Shown here: piece by piece, positions 23,901-33,714 of the stretch
How the letters are laid out: each line of letters opens with the position of its first letter
Position numbering within the stretch: position 1 is the stretch's first letter
Source: Neurospora tetraspora
Taxonomy: Eukaryota; Ascomycota; Sordariomycetes; Sordariales; Sordariaceae
Assembly: GCF_033439725.1 (NCBI RefSeq)
Contig: NW_026944387.1
Location: forward strand, 1,984,001-2,048,000
Direction: 5' to 3'
DNA length: 64,000 nucleotides
Position numbers and translations under genes: made by a program
Notes under the pieces: model-generated
What the model was told of the DNA's origin: nothing
What the model saw: only the letters and a program-made list of their open reading frames with translations
Databases searched by the model: none

Positions 23901-25639
23901 ACCCGATTTATAAGGCTGAGTTCAGGGAGGCGATGGAGTCGTGGAAGAAGAACGCGAGGAAGATGACTGGCGAAGAGACGGCCGAACTGCTATTCACTTC
24001 GGGACAAGAGAAGAAGGAAGAAGGCATTGCCCTTGCGGCAAGAAAGCTTACCGTCAAGCGAAGTCAGACACTGGCGAGAACCCTCCGTTCGCAGGTCGGT
24101 GAAGGAAGGGCCGCCGCTGCTGTGGAGAAGACTCCAGATAGCAGAGCTCTCCCTTACGAAGTGTTTGCTGGCGTTCTGGACGATCTTCTCCCCCTGGTCG
24201 AGATGGAGCAGAACTTTGTCGTCGATTTCTTCCATGCCTCGACTCTGGAGCAGGTCGATTTCCCTGATCTTGTGGTTGCATCCCGGCCACAGGATCGACG
24301 CGGAAACGATCTCAAGCGCCATCGCATGATGGAACCGGATCGTGATCTGGCACGCAGGATTACCCGTGCGATGGAGGTCATTTTTATGTTCTTTGATAAG
24401 AACTTGCAGAACCTGATGGACTGGGTGTTGATGATGGATCCTTTGTAAGTTTGTCTACGTCTTTTGTTTGATGTTTCTTACTGACTATTTCACAGACAAG
24501 GTGTGGGTGTTTTGGCTACGCTGGAGCGCAAGATGGCAGACATCAGCCAAAGCAACCAAGACTATCTCAACACCGTTCTACAGAAGCTCCATGGCAACCT
24601 CGAGACCAAGTTCAAGAAGTTTGTTGACGAGCAGGTTCGCGCAATCGAGGAGACCAAGGTCAAGATCAAGAAGCGCAAGGGCGTTATCCACTTCATGCGC
24701 ATCTTCCCCCAGTTCTCTTCGGCCGTTGAGAACATGCTCTCCTCCAGCGCTGCTGCAGGCGGCAACACCATGGAATCCCCCGTCTCCGCCAGCAACCTCA
24801 CGGTCCGCCGCATGATCGACCGCGAGTACGACCGCATCATCAAGACCATGTTCGACTCGCTCAAGGTCATTGCGCGCGAGAACCCGGCCGTGTCCACCCT
24901 CCCCACCACCGGTGGCGGCGGCTCCAGCAGTTTCCCGTCCTTCCCCGGCAGCAGCGGCGCCGCCTCCATGATCAGCAGCGTCAACATCAACCTCGGCAGC
25001 AGCTTGCGCGGCTCCTCGGGTGCCGATACGGAAGAGGACAAGGAGGCCCTCAACTTCCACATCCTGCTGATTGAGAACATGAACCACTTCATCGAGGAGG
25101 TCGACAACCCCAGGGGCCTCGAGGTGCTTGACGACTGGCGCGAGGCCGCCCAGCAGGAGCTCGTAGAGCACCTGAACCTTTACCTCAACGCCGTCATGCG
25201 CAGACCGCTGGGTAAGCTGCTCGAGTACCTCGAGAACATCGAGGCCCAGCTGGCGGCTGGAAAGAACCCCGGCGCCGTGGCCGCGCAGGCGAGTAATGCT
25301 AAGTCCACCTTTAATAAGGTGTTGAGCGGGTATGATGGGAAGGAAGTCCGCAAGGGTATTGAGACGCTGAGGAAGAGAGTGGAGAAACACTTTGGTGGTG
25401 ATGATGATGCCCCCGGTGGGGACGGCGCGAGCGCGATTACCACTGGTAGCAGCGGATCTAGGGTGGTGGGCGGGGGTAACAGGAGTCTGGTGATGAGGGT
25501 GTTGAAGGAGTGCGAGAGGTTCTATGGAGAAGTGGAGATGAGGGTGGGCAAGATCACGACGGAGGTGTATGGTGGTGAGGTGTTGTGGGAGTGGCCGAGG
25601 GCGGAGGTGAAGAGTGCTTTTAGTCATGTGGGGAGGTGA
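20973..25639 (+). CDS. sec-3: Exocyst complex component Sec3
   Basis: Three exons, 20973-23267, 23318-24444 and 24496-25639, give 1521 aa. Introns are 50 and 51 nt (donors GTAAGT, acceptors GCAG and ACAG), and the total is an exact multiple of three. Sec3 is the exocyst subunit that marks sites of polarised secretion through phosphoinositide and Rho GTPase binding, at the hyphal tip in filamentous fungi. The N-terminal PH-like domain spans about aa 50-195 (IIIVAVRKSGRVRLHKSK, then FREWAGDVGFIVTLGKPYYW). A long Pro/Ser-rich linker at about 200-620 contains PPSRS(G/A)T and LMSPGLRGRG repeats. The helical Sec3_C region begins near 670 (DPSILDTKTTEFAKWLDYFG) and continues to the end, including LMDWVLMMDPLQGVGVLATL across the second junction. 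The symbol follows the yeast name. Confidence 0.93.
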
Positions 25640-25837
25640 GTGGGTGGGTTAGTTGAGATGTCAAGGAGGAGAGAGGGAATGTTGTCGTAGTTACCCGGCG
25701 GATAGTCTCGGGGTTTTGGAATGCATAGTATATATATTATTATTATCTGGCGTGTTGCCCAGCTTTATATCTTTGGAAGGTACTGGGGGGCAAGATAGGA
25801 GACCATCAGGTGGATTCAATATGTTCTACCGCAAGTA
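25640..25837. terminator. Sec3 3' flank
   Basis: The region downstream of the Sec3 stop contains a (TAT)n-rich stretch near 25728-25745, suitable for 3'-end formation, but no exact poly(A) site can be placed. Confidence 0.3.
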
Positions 25838-26172
25838 CTCAATCGTAAGAGATTTACTAATCCTGGCAGTTTTGGTGAGAGAAGCTGCATATGCAAGGCG
25901 GCTTTAATGCATATGAGGAATATCTCCAATGGGAAGCCCTCATTTTCCTAGCTAGCGCTCCCGGTAAATCTCTTACGAACGAGTATTAGCGGTAACCTGA
26001 CTGTATACCGCTTTTTCTCACTCGTAAGAGATTTACCGGGAGCGCTAGCTAGGAACATGAGGGCATCCCATTGGCGATATTCCTCATATGCAACTAACTT
26101 CCCGTGCATATGCACCTTTTTTCACCCAAATGCCACGTTTGGTAAATCTCTTACGAGTAAGAAAAAGCGGTA
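25838..26172. mobile_element. Nested inverted-repeat (hairpin) element
   Basis: The inner arms at about 25909-25978 and 26022-26091 are near-perfect reverse complements, sharing GCATATGAGGAATAT, TAGCTAGCGCTCCCGGTAAA and TCTTACGA. They enclose about 43 bp. Similarity continues more weakly outward to a further TCGTAAGAGATTTAC at 25843-25857 and its complement at 26141-26156. The tail after the right outer arm (GAGTAAGAAAAAGCGGTA) also matches the complement of the central spacer, so about three half-units are arranged head-to-head. There is no coding potential. Structure fits a palindromic MITE or nested insertions of one. Confidence 0.7.
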
Positions 26173-27513
26173 GACAATTATTGATATGGAGTCTCCACAA
26201 CAGAAGTAGTAGAGGTAATGTACCTAGTTAACATGTTCGTGGTTGTTGAAGAAGTAGTGAGACGGATGTGGTTGGGTACTTCTAGGTACGGTCCCGGGTT
26301 CCTGCCGGGTGAGTTTATTACTACAGAATTATTCGCCGCGCCGCTTCTTTCGTCAACCGCTCCTTACGTCTGGGGATCCGAGGATCGTTTTCCAAATTCC
26401 AAATACCCGTCGGCCTCTCCAACACCTTTTGTAAGCACCTAACTCACCTTGGACTACCGTACCGTTCGCATTTTCACAATGAAGGTGAGGGGCTCGTCGG
26501 CGGTTTCACTTCACTTTTTCCCCTGCAGAGTGGCTCGCGTCGCTGCCCGTGCGAATATCCAGCACCCCCTTCTGGTTTTGTTTTCCCCTGCGACGTCTCG
26601 CTGTTCAGGTTGAATTTTCTTTTTCCGACGAACTGAACTACGCAGCAGTCGATGATGCTGGCCTGACGTTGAGCTTTTCCGTTGTTATTCATCCCTATGA
26701 AATATAAACGAAACGTCTATCCAAGGCCTGGCTGGGGCTGCTCAGAATGTACGATATGGACGTGTTTCAAAAATGCCTTGTGCTAAGATAATTCACTGGT
26801 CAGGAAAAAGCGTTGAACAGCTAGCTGTCCAGCCCAATCCGATGACAACCAACGCACAAAACAGCAGCTTTTGTCACCCTATCAAACATTTCACTCGCTC
26901 ACGATCTTCGTTGATTGCTTCGTTGCGTTACACTGACGCCAAGCCTTTGGGATCTCATACTTCCTTACAACTCAGCATGTTTCAAGTACCTATTCCTAAA
27001 TAGGTAGCTGGGTAACTGTATCACAGTAGGTAGAGCGGCAGGGCAAGGTAGGTAGCAGGGGTTGAGATCCTTTCATTGTTGGTGACAAACAGATCCCAGA
27101 GGGATTGGTTGTGGGGTGACCGACGACGACGATCGGGGATGGGAAGTGTATGTACACTATATATTTATTCCATGGGCACACCCCTCACTTAGTACACAAG
27201 CACTTTGTTTCTCTTTCTTGTTCGTTATTTTCTCTGTTGACTTGTCGTCGACTACCATTTGCACTGCCTCGAAGCACCATTCAGGACACAGACAGTCCAG
27301 GCAGTAAAGAAGGTTCACCAACCAAACGAGGCGCCTCACAAAACTACCTCTCAACGTCTCAAACCCCCCCCCCCCCCCTTCTCTCCTCTTCGACTTCAAT
27401 AACCGACAAACAACCAACCAACCACAAAAAGATCTTTAAAACAGACCTACCTACACACCTCACAAAGACCAGACCCCAAAGCTTCAAATCCTCCAACCAA
27501 CCCAACACAAACA
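26173..27513. other. Intergenic region upstream of the GPI-type gene
   Basis: No gene is supported. The downstream part should contain the promoter and leader of the small secreted protein gene. Its last 150 bp are C/A/T-rich and include a 15-base poly-C run at 27364-27378. Confidence 0.45.
27364..27378. repeat. Poly-C run (15 C)
   Basis: A homopolymer of 15 C lies about 135 bp before the start codon of the small secreted protein, inside a pyrimidine-rich leader or promoter. Such tracts are length-variable and error-prone in sequencing. Confidence 0.9.
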
Positions 27514-27942
27514 ATGCGCTCCCAACAACTTCTCCTCCCAGCCCTCCTCGCCGCAGCAGCAGCGGCACCCACCACAACCCTCGCCTCCAACCTCCCGAAC
27601 AACAACAACCACCTCAACTTCCACAACAACCGCCGCCAACCCCAAGACGTTTTTACAATCCAAACCAACACCGACGCCAACAACGGCTTCGTCACCACCA
27701 CCGAATCAAATGGGGGGGATGATCCAAAAACATTGACTTGGTTCACGGTGCCTAGTGATGGGCCTGCTACTACGGTGGATACGACGACGGCGACGGTGAC
27801 GAGTACTACTGGGTCGGGAGCGGGAGGGCAAGCGATGAGTAGTAGTTCGAGTGCTGCTGGGGCGGCTGGGGCGAGGGTTACGGGCGTGGTGGGATTGGGA
27901 GCAATGGGGGTTTTGGTGGTTGGGTTGGCGGCGGGGTTGTGA
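27514..27942 (+). CDS. Small secreted, probably GPI-anchored surface protein
   Basis: 142 aa with no recognised catalytic domain. The start MRSQQLLLPALLAAAAAAPT is a typical signal peptide, cleaved near residue 20-25. The central part is Asn-, Thr- and Ser-rich (NNNNH, TTTATVTSTTGSG, SSSSSAAG), suited to O-glycosylation. The extreme C-terminus (VTGVVGLGAMGVLVVGLAAG) is a hydrophobic tail after small residues, as in GPI-attachment signals. Together these suggest a small cell-wall or plasma-membrane mannoprotein. Codon use differs between halves: A/C-rich before about 27710 and G-rich after, reflecting the repetitive composition. A longer protein through splicing is not indicated. The exact role is unknown. 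Confidence 0.6.
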   Translation: MRSQQLLLPALLAAAAAAPTTTLASNLPNNNNHLNFHNNRRQPQDVFTIQTNTDANNGFVTTTESNGGDDPKTLTWFTVPSDGPATTVDTTTATVTSTTGSGAGGQAMSSSSSAAGAAGARVTGVVGLGAMGVLVVGLAAGL

Positions 27943-28500
27943 AATGGAGGGAGGGGGTAAATGAATGAAGATGGAAGGAAAGAACGATGGGAAGGATGCT
28001 TGGTGGTGATGCTTTTGTGGGTTTTGCTATTAGGCGTTGCTTGGGAATTGGGCGGGATGGTTGGTGGTTTTGGGGGTGTTAACTTTCACATATAAATGCG
28101 ACTGTTTGATAGATCAATTACAGCATTTAAAAAGTACAAAAAAATCGTGTACAAAGCTGGAGGCATCCCGCTGCTCCTTCAGGATGATATCAACAATACC
28201 TACTCAGTGCGTATATACCGTAGTACTAGGCAACACTCATTCCCAGACGCCATCATATACAGCTTCTCAAACCAGAGACCCAAGGAATGGAAAAGGCACC
28301 CATTATAACCCTTCGCTAACCCTTTGTTTCAACCCTTTCCCAACCTGTTTCCAACACGTACAATATCCCAACATAAACCTGTTTCCACCGAGTTCCGTAA
28401 CCTATTGGTGACCACCTGTTCGTAACCAGTTCCAACCCCATTCATTAAGTGCATAAATACCCTACACCAACCCAACACCATAAAGCCCCTAGGCCCTGGT
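27943..28500. other. Intergenic region between convergent genes
   Basis: 558 bp separating the 3' ends of the small secreted protein gene and the large disordered protein gene. Nothing else was recognised. Confidence 0.5.
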
Positions 28501-31500
28501 TCAGTTCAAATCCCCATCATCCTCACTAGCCGTCTCATCATCGGCATCATCCCCCTCTTCACTATCCCAAACCACCAACTCAGGCGGTGCCCTCGCCCCC
28601 TCCACATCCACCAACAAACTATCCGGGGCTAACGACCCGATCGCCTGGGAACTCAATGGCAGTCGTCCCAAACCTCCTCTGCCGCTGCCGGGAGTTCTTC
28701 CCCCTCGATTTGTAGCTGTGGGTGTGATACTACCGTCTAGAGAAGGTTCCGGTATCGACGAAGAAGACAACAAAATATGGGAATCATCAACATCATCGGG
28801 TACCGCCGGTCTGACGACTGAGGATTCGGAGGCGGTGAGGGATTCGGAAAGAGGTTGACTTCTTCCACTCTTATCCCTACCCGTGCCCCTACCCGTGCCT
28901 ACGCCTCTACCTCGGCTTAGTTGCGGCAGCGAAGACTCCTCCCGTTCTTCTTCCTCCTGCCGGGGAGCAATTATAGGACTAGAAGGTCCGCTAGCTGTCG
29001 TCGCTTGTGAAGGACGGGCGGTGTTATAGTTGGGGTTATTATGCCCGGCACCGAAACCGGCACCAAAACCGGAGGCGCGGGCAGTAGCGGTGGCGGTTGC
29101 TTTGTTGAGTTTAGCCAGGGCGCTGGTGGTGATACTGCTGCCGCCACGTGGTTTAGCAGGCGAGGGAGGTGGTGGCATGGAGGCCTTTTCTTGTAGAGCT
29201 TTTGTTGTTGTTGTCTTGGTGATTTGGCTTTCGTCGGTTTCTTGATGATGCTGACTGCCCGTAAGCCGTTGGCTTTGGCGACGGGTCTGGCGCGTCTCGG
29301 TTTGGCTTTGGGTCGTTTGGCTGCTGCGACTACCGCTGCTTTTGCGGCTGGTGCTAGTGGGTTTTGCAGCCGAAGTCGAAGCCGAAGTTAAAGCACCTGC
29401 TGACCATGAGCGAGCAGGAAGGGCAGGAGGGGTTTTCCCTTCCTTGTCGAGATCGAGGTCGAGGTCATCGTCATCGTTATCTTCCTCCATCTCTAGTTCT
29501 GCAAACTGAAACTTCTTTGTGACCTGTACCTGTTTCTTCGTGACCTTGGTCACCGACATCCGAAGTTGAATAGACCTCGTTGTCCGACTCTGGCTTGGAG
29601 TCACCCGTGCAGGAGGTCTTTGCGGACTGGAAGCTATCGTCGAATCGTGACGTAGCAGTGCTCCCCCTTCGCCGGGCAGTCTCGCGTCATCCGAGAGTAT
29701 CATCTGCGTCGAGCGAATGATATCGCTTCTCAACTGTTGCTCCAGCTCCTGGGAGACAGTTACTCCATGGTCGGGTTGACTCTCTGCTTCCTCACCAGCC
29801 TCCTCCACCGCCTCACCCATCTCCTCATCCTCCTCATCTCCTTCTTCAATAGCCTCGAGCCTATCCTCCTCTTCTCCTTCCTCGTCCTGCTCATCACCCT
29901 CCGCAAAAAGCGCACACCTCAAATTGGCCAACAAATCCCCCACCGCCGCGGGCGGCAAAAGCCGAAACCTCGTCGGCAAGCTTTTCCCAAACCCATGCTC
30001 CTCCAACTCATCCTTCTTGACCGGATTATTCAACTGATACACCTGCAATAGCTTGTGCGCAAATGTATTGGGCATGGTGGTCGTCGCAGCCTCGCCATTA
30101 CTTCCACTGCTAGCTCCACTGCTAGCAACACGGCCACTCCCACTTCCACTCACAGGCATAAAACTGTAACTCTCCCCCCTATTAAACTCCTCATTCCCCA
30201 CTCCACCCCCCCCCTCAATCTCACCCGGCTTCCTTGCCTCGCCCAGGGTAGCCATATACCTAACCTCGTTCACCGGCTCCATGGCGTAGAACCACGCCCT
30301 GACGGCAGGTAGTACATGCGGGCGGAACTCATGATCTCGCGTGCCCGCTACGATCTCCTCGAGGTGGTGAGCCGGCACGGCGATGACGATGTCGGAAGTG
30401 TCGGTGGGCGGGCCCATGGCGCGAATGATTTCCATGGGGACTCGTTGGGATTCGAGGCCTTGGCTGTAGAGCTGGGAGCGCTGTTGGGTTTGCTGCCGTT
30501 GTTGGGTGTGTCGTTGGGAACGTTGGGAGCGGACGACCGGAGCGGGGGGCGATGACTTTTGGCGAGGGGAAATGTGGGAGAAGCGCGTGGTTTTAAGAGC
30601 GGAGGTGGTGCGGTGGGGGGTTTCTTTGAGGACATCTTCTTCTTCGGCGGCCTGTTGGTCTTGGTCTTTCTCTGCTGCTTCTCCGGTGCTTTGGGGTGGT
30701 AGCTCGATTTGTACCTTTCGTCTGCCAGGGGCGGAAGGCGGGGATGGCTTCTTAGTGGCGGCCAGTTTGCGATGGGGTGTCTCTTTAAGCACCTCCTCGT
30801 CGGTGGCATTGCCTTCGTCGCTCATGGACGGCAGCTCAATCTGCACCCTCCGTTTCACCGTCGGGGTGCGAATGATGTGAGACTGATGGTCGCTGGGTGT
30901 TGTGGTAGTAGGCTGCTTGACAGCAGCATGCTGGCTAGAATTCCCCAGCTCGCGGCTTGCTTGAGGTGGACTACTGGGCACCAGTGACAGGGGACTCTCG
31001 TCGCTCTCGTAGTCCATGTCTTCAGCACTAGATGATGGGACTTCCCGAGGTCGCTCACTGCGCCTAGCAGTGGGGGTTGGCGTACCCGGTTCCTCCATCT
31101 CCTCATCTGCATTCTCCTCTTCCTTTTCTTCCGTATGTGGTTGTTCTTTAGGAGTACGATTTTCCTTGGCCGAGTCCGGCGGGGGCGCTGTAACTCTCTG
31201 GTGCGTGGGCGTCTTCATGATCCTGCTCATAGCAGGTGACGACCCAAAACTCTCGAGGTCATCGTCCGAATCTGGAATCTCAACAAATGCCCGTTTCTTC
31301 CCGCTGCTTCCCTTTACTGCCGACGACCCAGCTCTAGGTTTTGTTGGCGTAGATTGCTCGTCGCCTTCTGACAAACCCGACTCGGGGTCGTCTTCCTCTT
31401 CAGGAACAGGTAGTTCGGCTAGTGGCTGACGCTTGGGCTTACTCCTAATCGACATGGGAGTCTTCTTGAGCGGAGAGGGCGATTGATGTATGGAGAAGGG

Positions 31501-32295
31501 ACTACTGCCTCCTATACTATAGGAGTCCTGGATTACCATATCTCTGGGCAGCTTGGAGATGGTCTCAGCTGTTGTATTGGTCGACTTGTTCTTCAGAGGT
31601 GACCTGTAGTCTCCAATAGGACTGTATCTCAATTCCAGCATGGGTGTAAACGGTGTTGGTTGCGAAGAAGGGACCTCATCTATGTTGACCTTGATCCTCT
31701 TGGTACTGGGTGTCTGCGGTACTACCGATGCTTCCTTGGCTTTCGCTTTCCCTTTGGCCTTGGCCTTCTCCTTGACACTCTTTGGTTTCTTGGCCACTGG
31801 CTTCTTTTCTGATGGGCGTTCCGGCGATTCCTCTTTGGGCAGATCATAAATGTCGTCCATATTGATTTGTTCGTCTTCATCATCTTCCTCCTCTTGTGAG
31901 TCCTCAATCAACAAGTCCTCCTTATCGTCCTCGTCCTCTTCCTTCCCAGACAGAAACTGCGTAAGTGTCTGCGTGTGAAAAGACGAGCTCGGATTGGGAG
32001 TGTCGCCCATTGTCTTCCTTCGCTTGGAATCTCGTCCTTTCTTCTTGGTCGGAACAGGTGTTTCGAGCGTTTCCAACAGTTCGGACCCATCGGTTTCTGG
32101 TTGCATGCTCAGAGGGAAACCGATTTGTGTCAGTGTTTGCTGTCGCAAAGCGGTTCGTGAAGGCGTCCTCTTGCCATATGTCTTGACAACTCGGTTTCGG
32201 GCCGGAAAGTGGACTTGTTGCGGAATGGGTGAGGAGTGGTATTCGCGTGATGTCGTCTGGCGAAGGCGATCTCGAGCTCTCGTTTGGGGCGCCAT
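28501..32295 (-). CDS. Large disordered, probably nuclear protein with PUA/ASCH-like segment
   Basis: A single uninterrupted frame of 1264 aa from an ATG at 32295. The N-terminus has basic clusters (NRVVKTYGKRTPSR) and a QTLTQIGFP/QTLTQFLS motif seen twice. About aa 90-610 is acidic, Ser/Pro-rich and disordered, with repeated RRKVQIELP-type blocks followed by KETPHR (three copies). A folded-looking segment at about 617-770 reads TDTSDIVIAVPAHHLEEIV, then GTRDHEFRPHVLP, VRAWFYAMEPVNEVRYM and KLLQVYQLNNPV. This order resembles PUA-like/ASCH nucleic-acid-binding folds found in some fungal proteins (inference from pattern). The C-terminal third is again low-complexity, with acidic, Thr/Gln and RG-rich parts (RGRGVGTGRGTGR). 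A chromatin or RNA-related role is plausible but unproven. Confidence 0.65.
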   Translation of the reverse strand: MAPQTRARDRLRQTTSREYHSSPIPQQVHFPARNRVVKTYGKRTPSRTALRQQTLTQIGFPLSMQPETDGSELLETLETPVPTKKKGRDSKRRKTMGDTPNPSSSFHTQTLTQFLSGKEEDEDDKEDLLIEDSQEEEDDEDEQINMDDIYDLPKEESPERPSEKKPVAKKPKSVKEKAKAKGKAKAKEASVVPQTPSTKRIKVNIDEVPSSQPTPFTPMLELRYSPIGDYRSPLKNKSTNTTAETISKLPRDMVIQDSYSIGGSSPFSIHQSPSPLKKTPMSIRSKPKRQPLAELPVPEEEDDPESGLSEGDEQSTPTKPRAGSSAVKGSSGKKRAFVEIPDSDDDLESFGSSPAMSRIMKTPTHQRVTAPPPDSAKENRTPKEQPHTEEKEEENADEEMEEPGTPTPTARRSERPREVPSSSAEDMDYESDESPLSLVPSSPPQASRELGNSSQHAAVKQPTTTTPSDHQSHIIRTPTVKRRVQIELPSMSDEGNATDEEVLKETPHRKLAATKKPSPPSAPGRRKVQIELPPQSTGEAAEKDQDQQAAEEEDVLKETPHRTTSALKTTRFSHISPRQKSSPPAPVVRSQRSQRHTQQRQQTQQRSQLYSQGLESQRVPMEIIRAMGPPTDTSDIVIAVPAHHLEEIVAGTRDHEFRPHVLPAVRAWFYAMEPVNEVRYMATLGEARKPGEIEGGGGVGNEEFNRGESYSFMPVSGSGSGRVASSGASSGSNGEAATTTMPNTFAHKLLQVYQLNNPVKKDELEEHGFGKSLPTRFRLLPPAAVGDLLANLRCALFAEGDEQDEEGEEEDRLEAIEEGDEEDEEMGEAVEEAGEEAESQPDHGVTVSQELEQQLRSDIIRSTQMILSDDARLPGEGGALLRHDSTIASSPQRPPARVTPSQSRTTRSIQLRMSVTKVTKKQVQVTKKFQFAELEMEEDNDDDDLDLDLDKEGKTPPALPARSWSAGALTSASTSAAKPTSTSRKSSGSRSSQTTQSQTETRQTRRQSQRLTGSQHHQETDESQITKTTTTKALQEKASMPPPPSPAKPRGGSSITTSALAKLNKATATATARASGFGAGFGAGHNNPNYNTARPSQATTASGPSSPIIAPRQEEEEREESSLPQLSRGRGVGTGRGTGRDKSGRSQPLSESLTASESSVVRPAVPDDVDDSHILLSSSSIPEPSLDGSITPTATNRGGRTPGSGRGGLGRLPLSSQAIGSLAPDSLLVDVEGARAPPELVVWDSEEGDDADDETASEDDGDLN

Positions 32296-33197
32296 GGCGG
32301 TTGGTCACCTCCTTGTCCGGAGGGACCGTTTGATGTCAGTTGAATAATCAGTATGTGTCGTCCGCGGGAATGTTTGTCGTAGTATTGTAGAGCCAGATTC
32401 TTTGACTGGTCTAGGTAGTGTTTGGGGGCAGTGCCCTGTCCGGCGACAGGTTGTCCGCGGCGGGGGATGGCAGTTATAGTGGCTGCCAACTAAATGTTAT
32501 GTGGAATACGTTGTTCGAGGTCGCTTTCTGTTGCCAAGCAAAATCCAAGACGATCTGAGGTTTTGAAAAGGATTTCGGATCTTCCTCGGCCTAGAACAAT
32601 GAGTGGTGGTAGTCTGGATGTAGAGGTATGCGTGTCCAAGGAGCCAAGGTACACGACGCGGCATGGTGGTGGTGGTCAGGCGCGGCAGGCGCGTACAGCA
32701 CGCGTTCGCACATGTTAAAAAGTGGGTATTTTCTATTGCATCCCATTTAACCTTGTGTTAGTGCACCAACACTCCCACAGCTGAGATCATCAGCTTTGGA
32801 GATCCCTCTCTAACATATCGCGTTCATATTGCTTCTTTAATTGTCCTATCAGTCTATAAATTCCAGTCACAACCAGCAATGCTAATAACCACTTCCATGT
32901 GCCACTTCCATCCCGTCCAGCTTGAGTACCTTGATGGTCTAAGCCTACTCTGCCCAAGTCTTGTCCTCCTCTCCCTGATCACCACCATCACCACCACCAC
33001 CCCTTTTTGTCCTGCTGCCAGCCACCACCCTCCTTTTCATCTTTCCTCATCCCATCCTTTTTTTTTCTCGTTTCTTGTTGCGCTTTGTTGTCAACATTCG
33101 TGACTACTTTCGCCCCCGTCTGCTGTAACGCTCGGAAACCACCTGGTCGACTATCGCCCCCGAGGTGCATGTTTCTTCTGTTGCCTTTCACCACCTG

Positions 33198-33234
<37 letters not shown>

Positions 33235-33714
33235 CTTGCATCGAGTCCACTTGTTGAAAAATCAAGACGAATTCCGTTTATCTTGGACATGATGAATAAG
33301 GGGACAAAACAACAAGTCATCCGCTGATCAAGGTCTTCCCGTTTCCTGCACACCGTTCAAATGCAAAAGAATATGAATGAACTGACAGCACAAAAACACC
33401 AAGCGTTTAGGTATAAACTCTGACATTTCCACCAGTAATTCGCACACGGTCCATGCTATTTTTTCCATTACCCGCGTTGACTTGACGGAAAAAAAAGGCC
33501 GGTACGGCAGAGGGGAGTGGTAGGAGAGTGAAACACTTCCTCAAACCGTATATCTTTAAAAGTACATGTTCGGTGAAACTAGCAGCGGACGGAATGCCTA
33601 CTACTCAACCAAGTTAAAGTCGACTTTTCCACCTGCTCTCAACCCATTTCTCAATCGCCTTCTTTGTCGGGATGAGGGTGCGAGAGATCTGCCATCTATC
33701 GTGAGTTGCTGTCC
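32296..33714. other. Intergenic region with a poly-A tract
   Basis: 1.4 kb between the start of the large disordered protein gene and the 3' end of the HECT ligase gene; both are on the minus strand. No gene is recognised. It includes a CACCATCACCACCACC-type run near 32980-33000 and a 29-base poly-A at 33202-33230. Confidence 0.5.
33202..33230. repeat. Poly-A tract (29 A)
   Basis: An uninterrupted run of 29 A on the plus strand in intergenic DNA. There is no adjoining retroposon or processed-gene sequence that I can recognise, so it is best treated as a homopolymer microsatellite. Confidence 0.9.

Noticed and set aside
24578-25627. 349-codon minus-strand frame under Sec3 exon 3
   Set aside because: Shadow of the conserved Sec3 C-terminal region; composition (Leu/His/Val/Gly) without domain.
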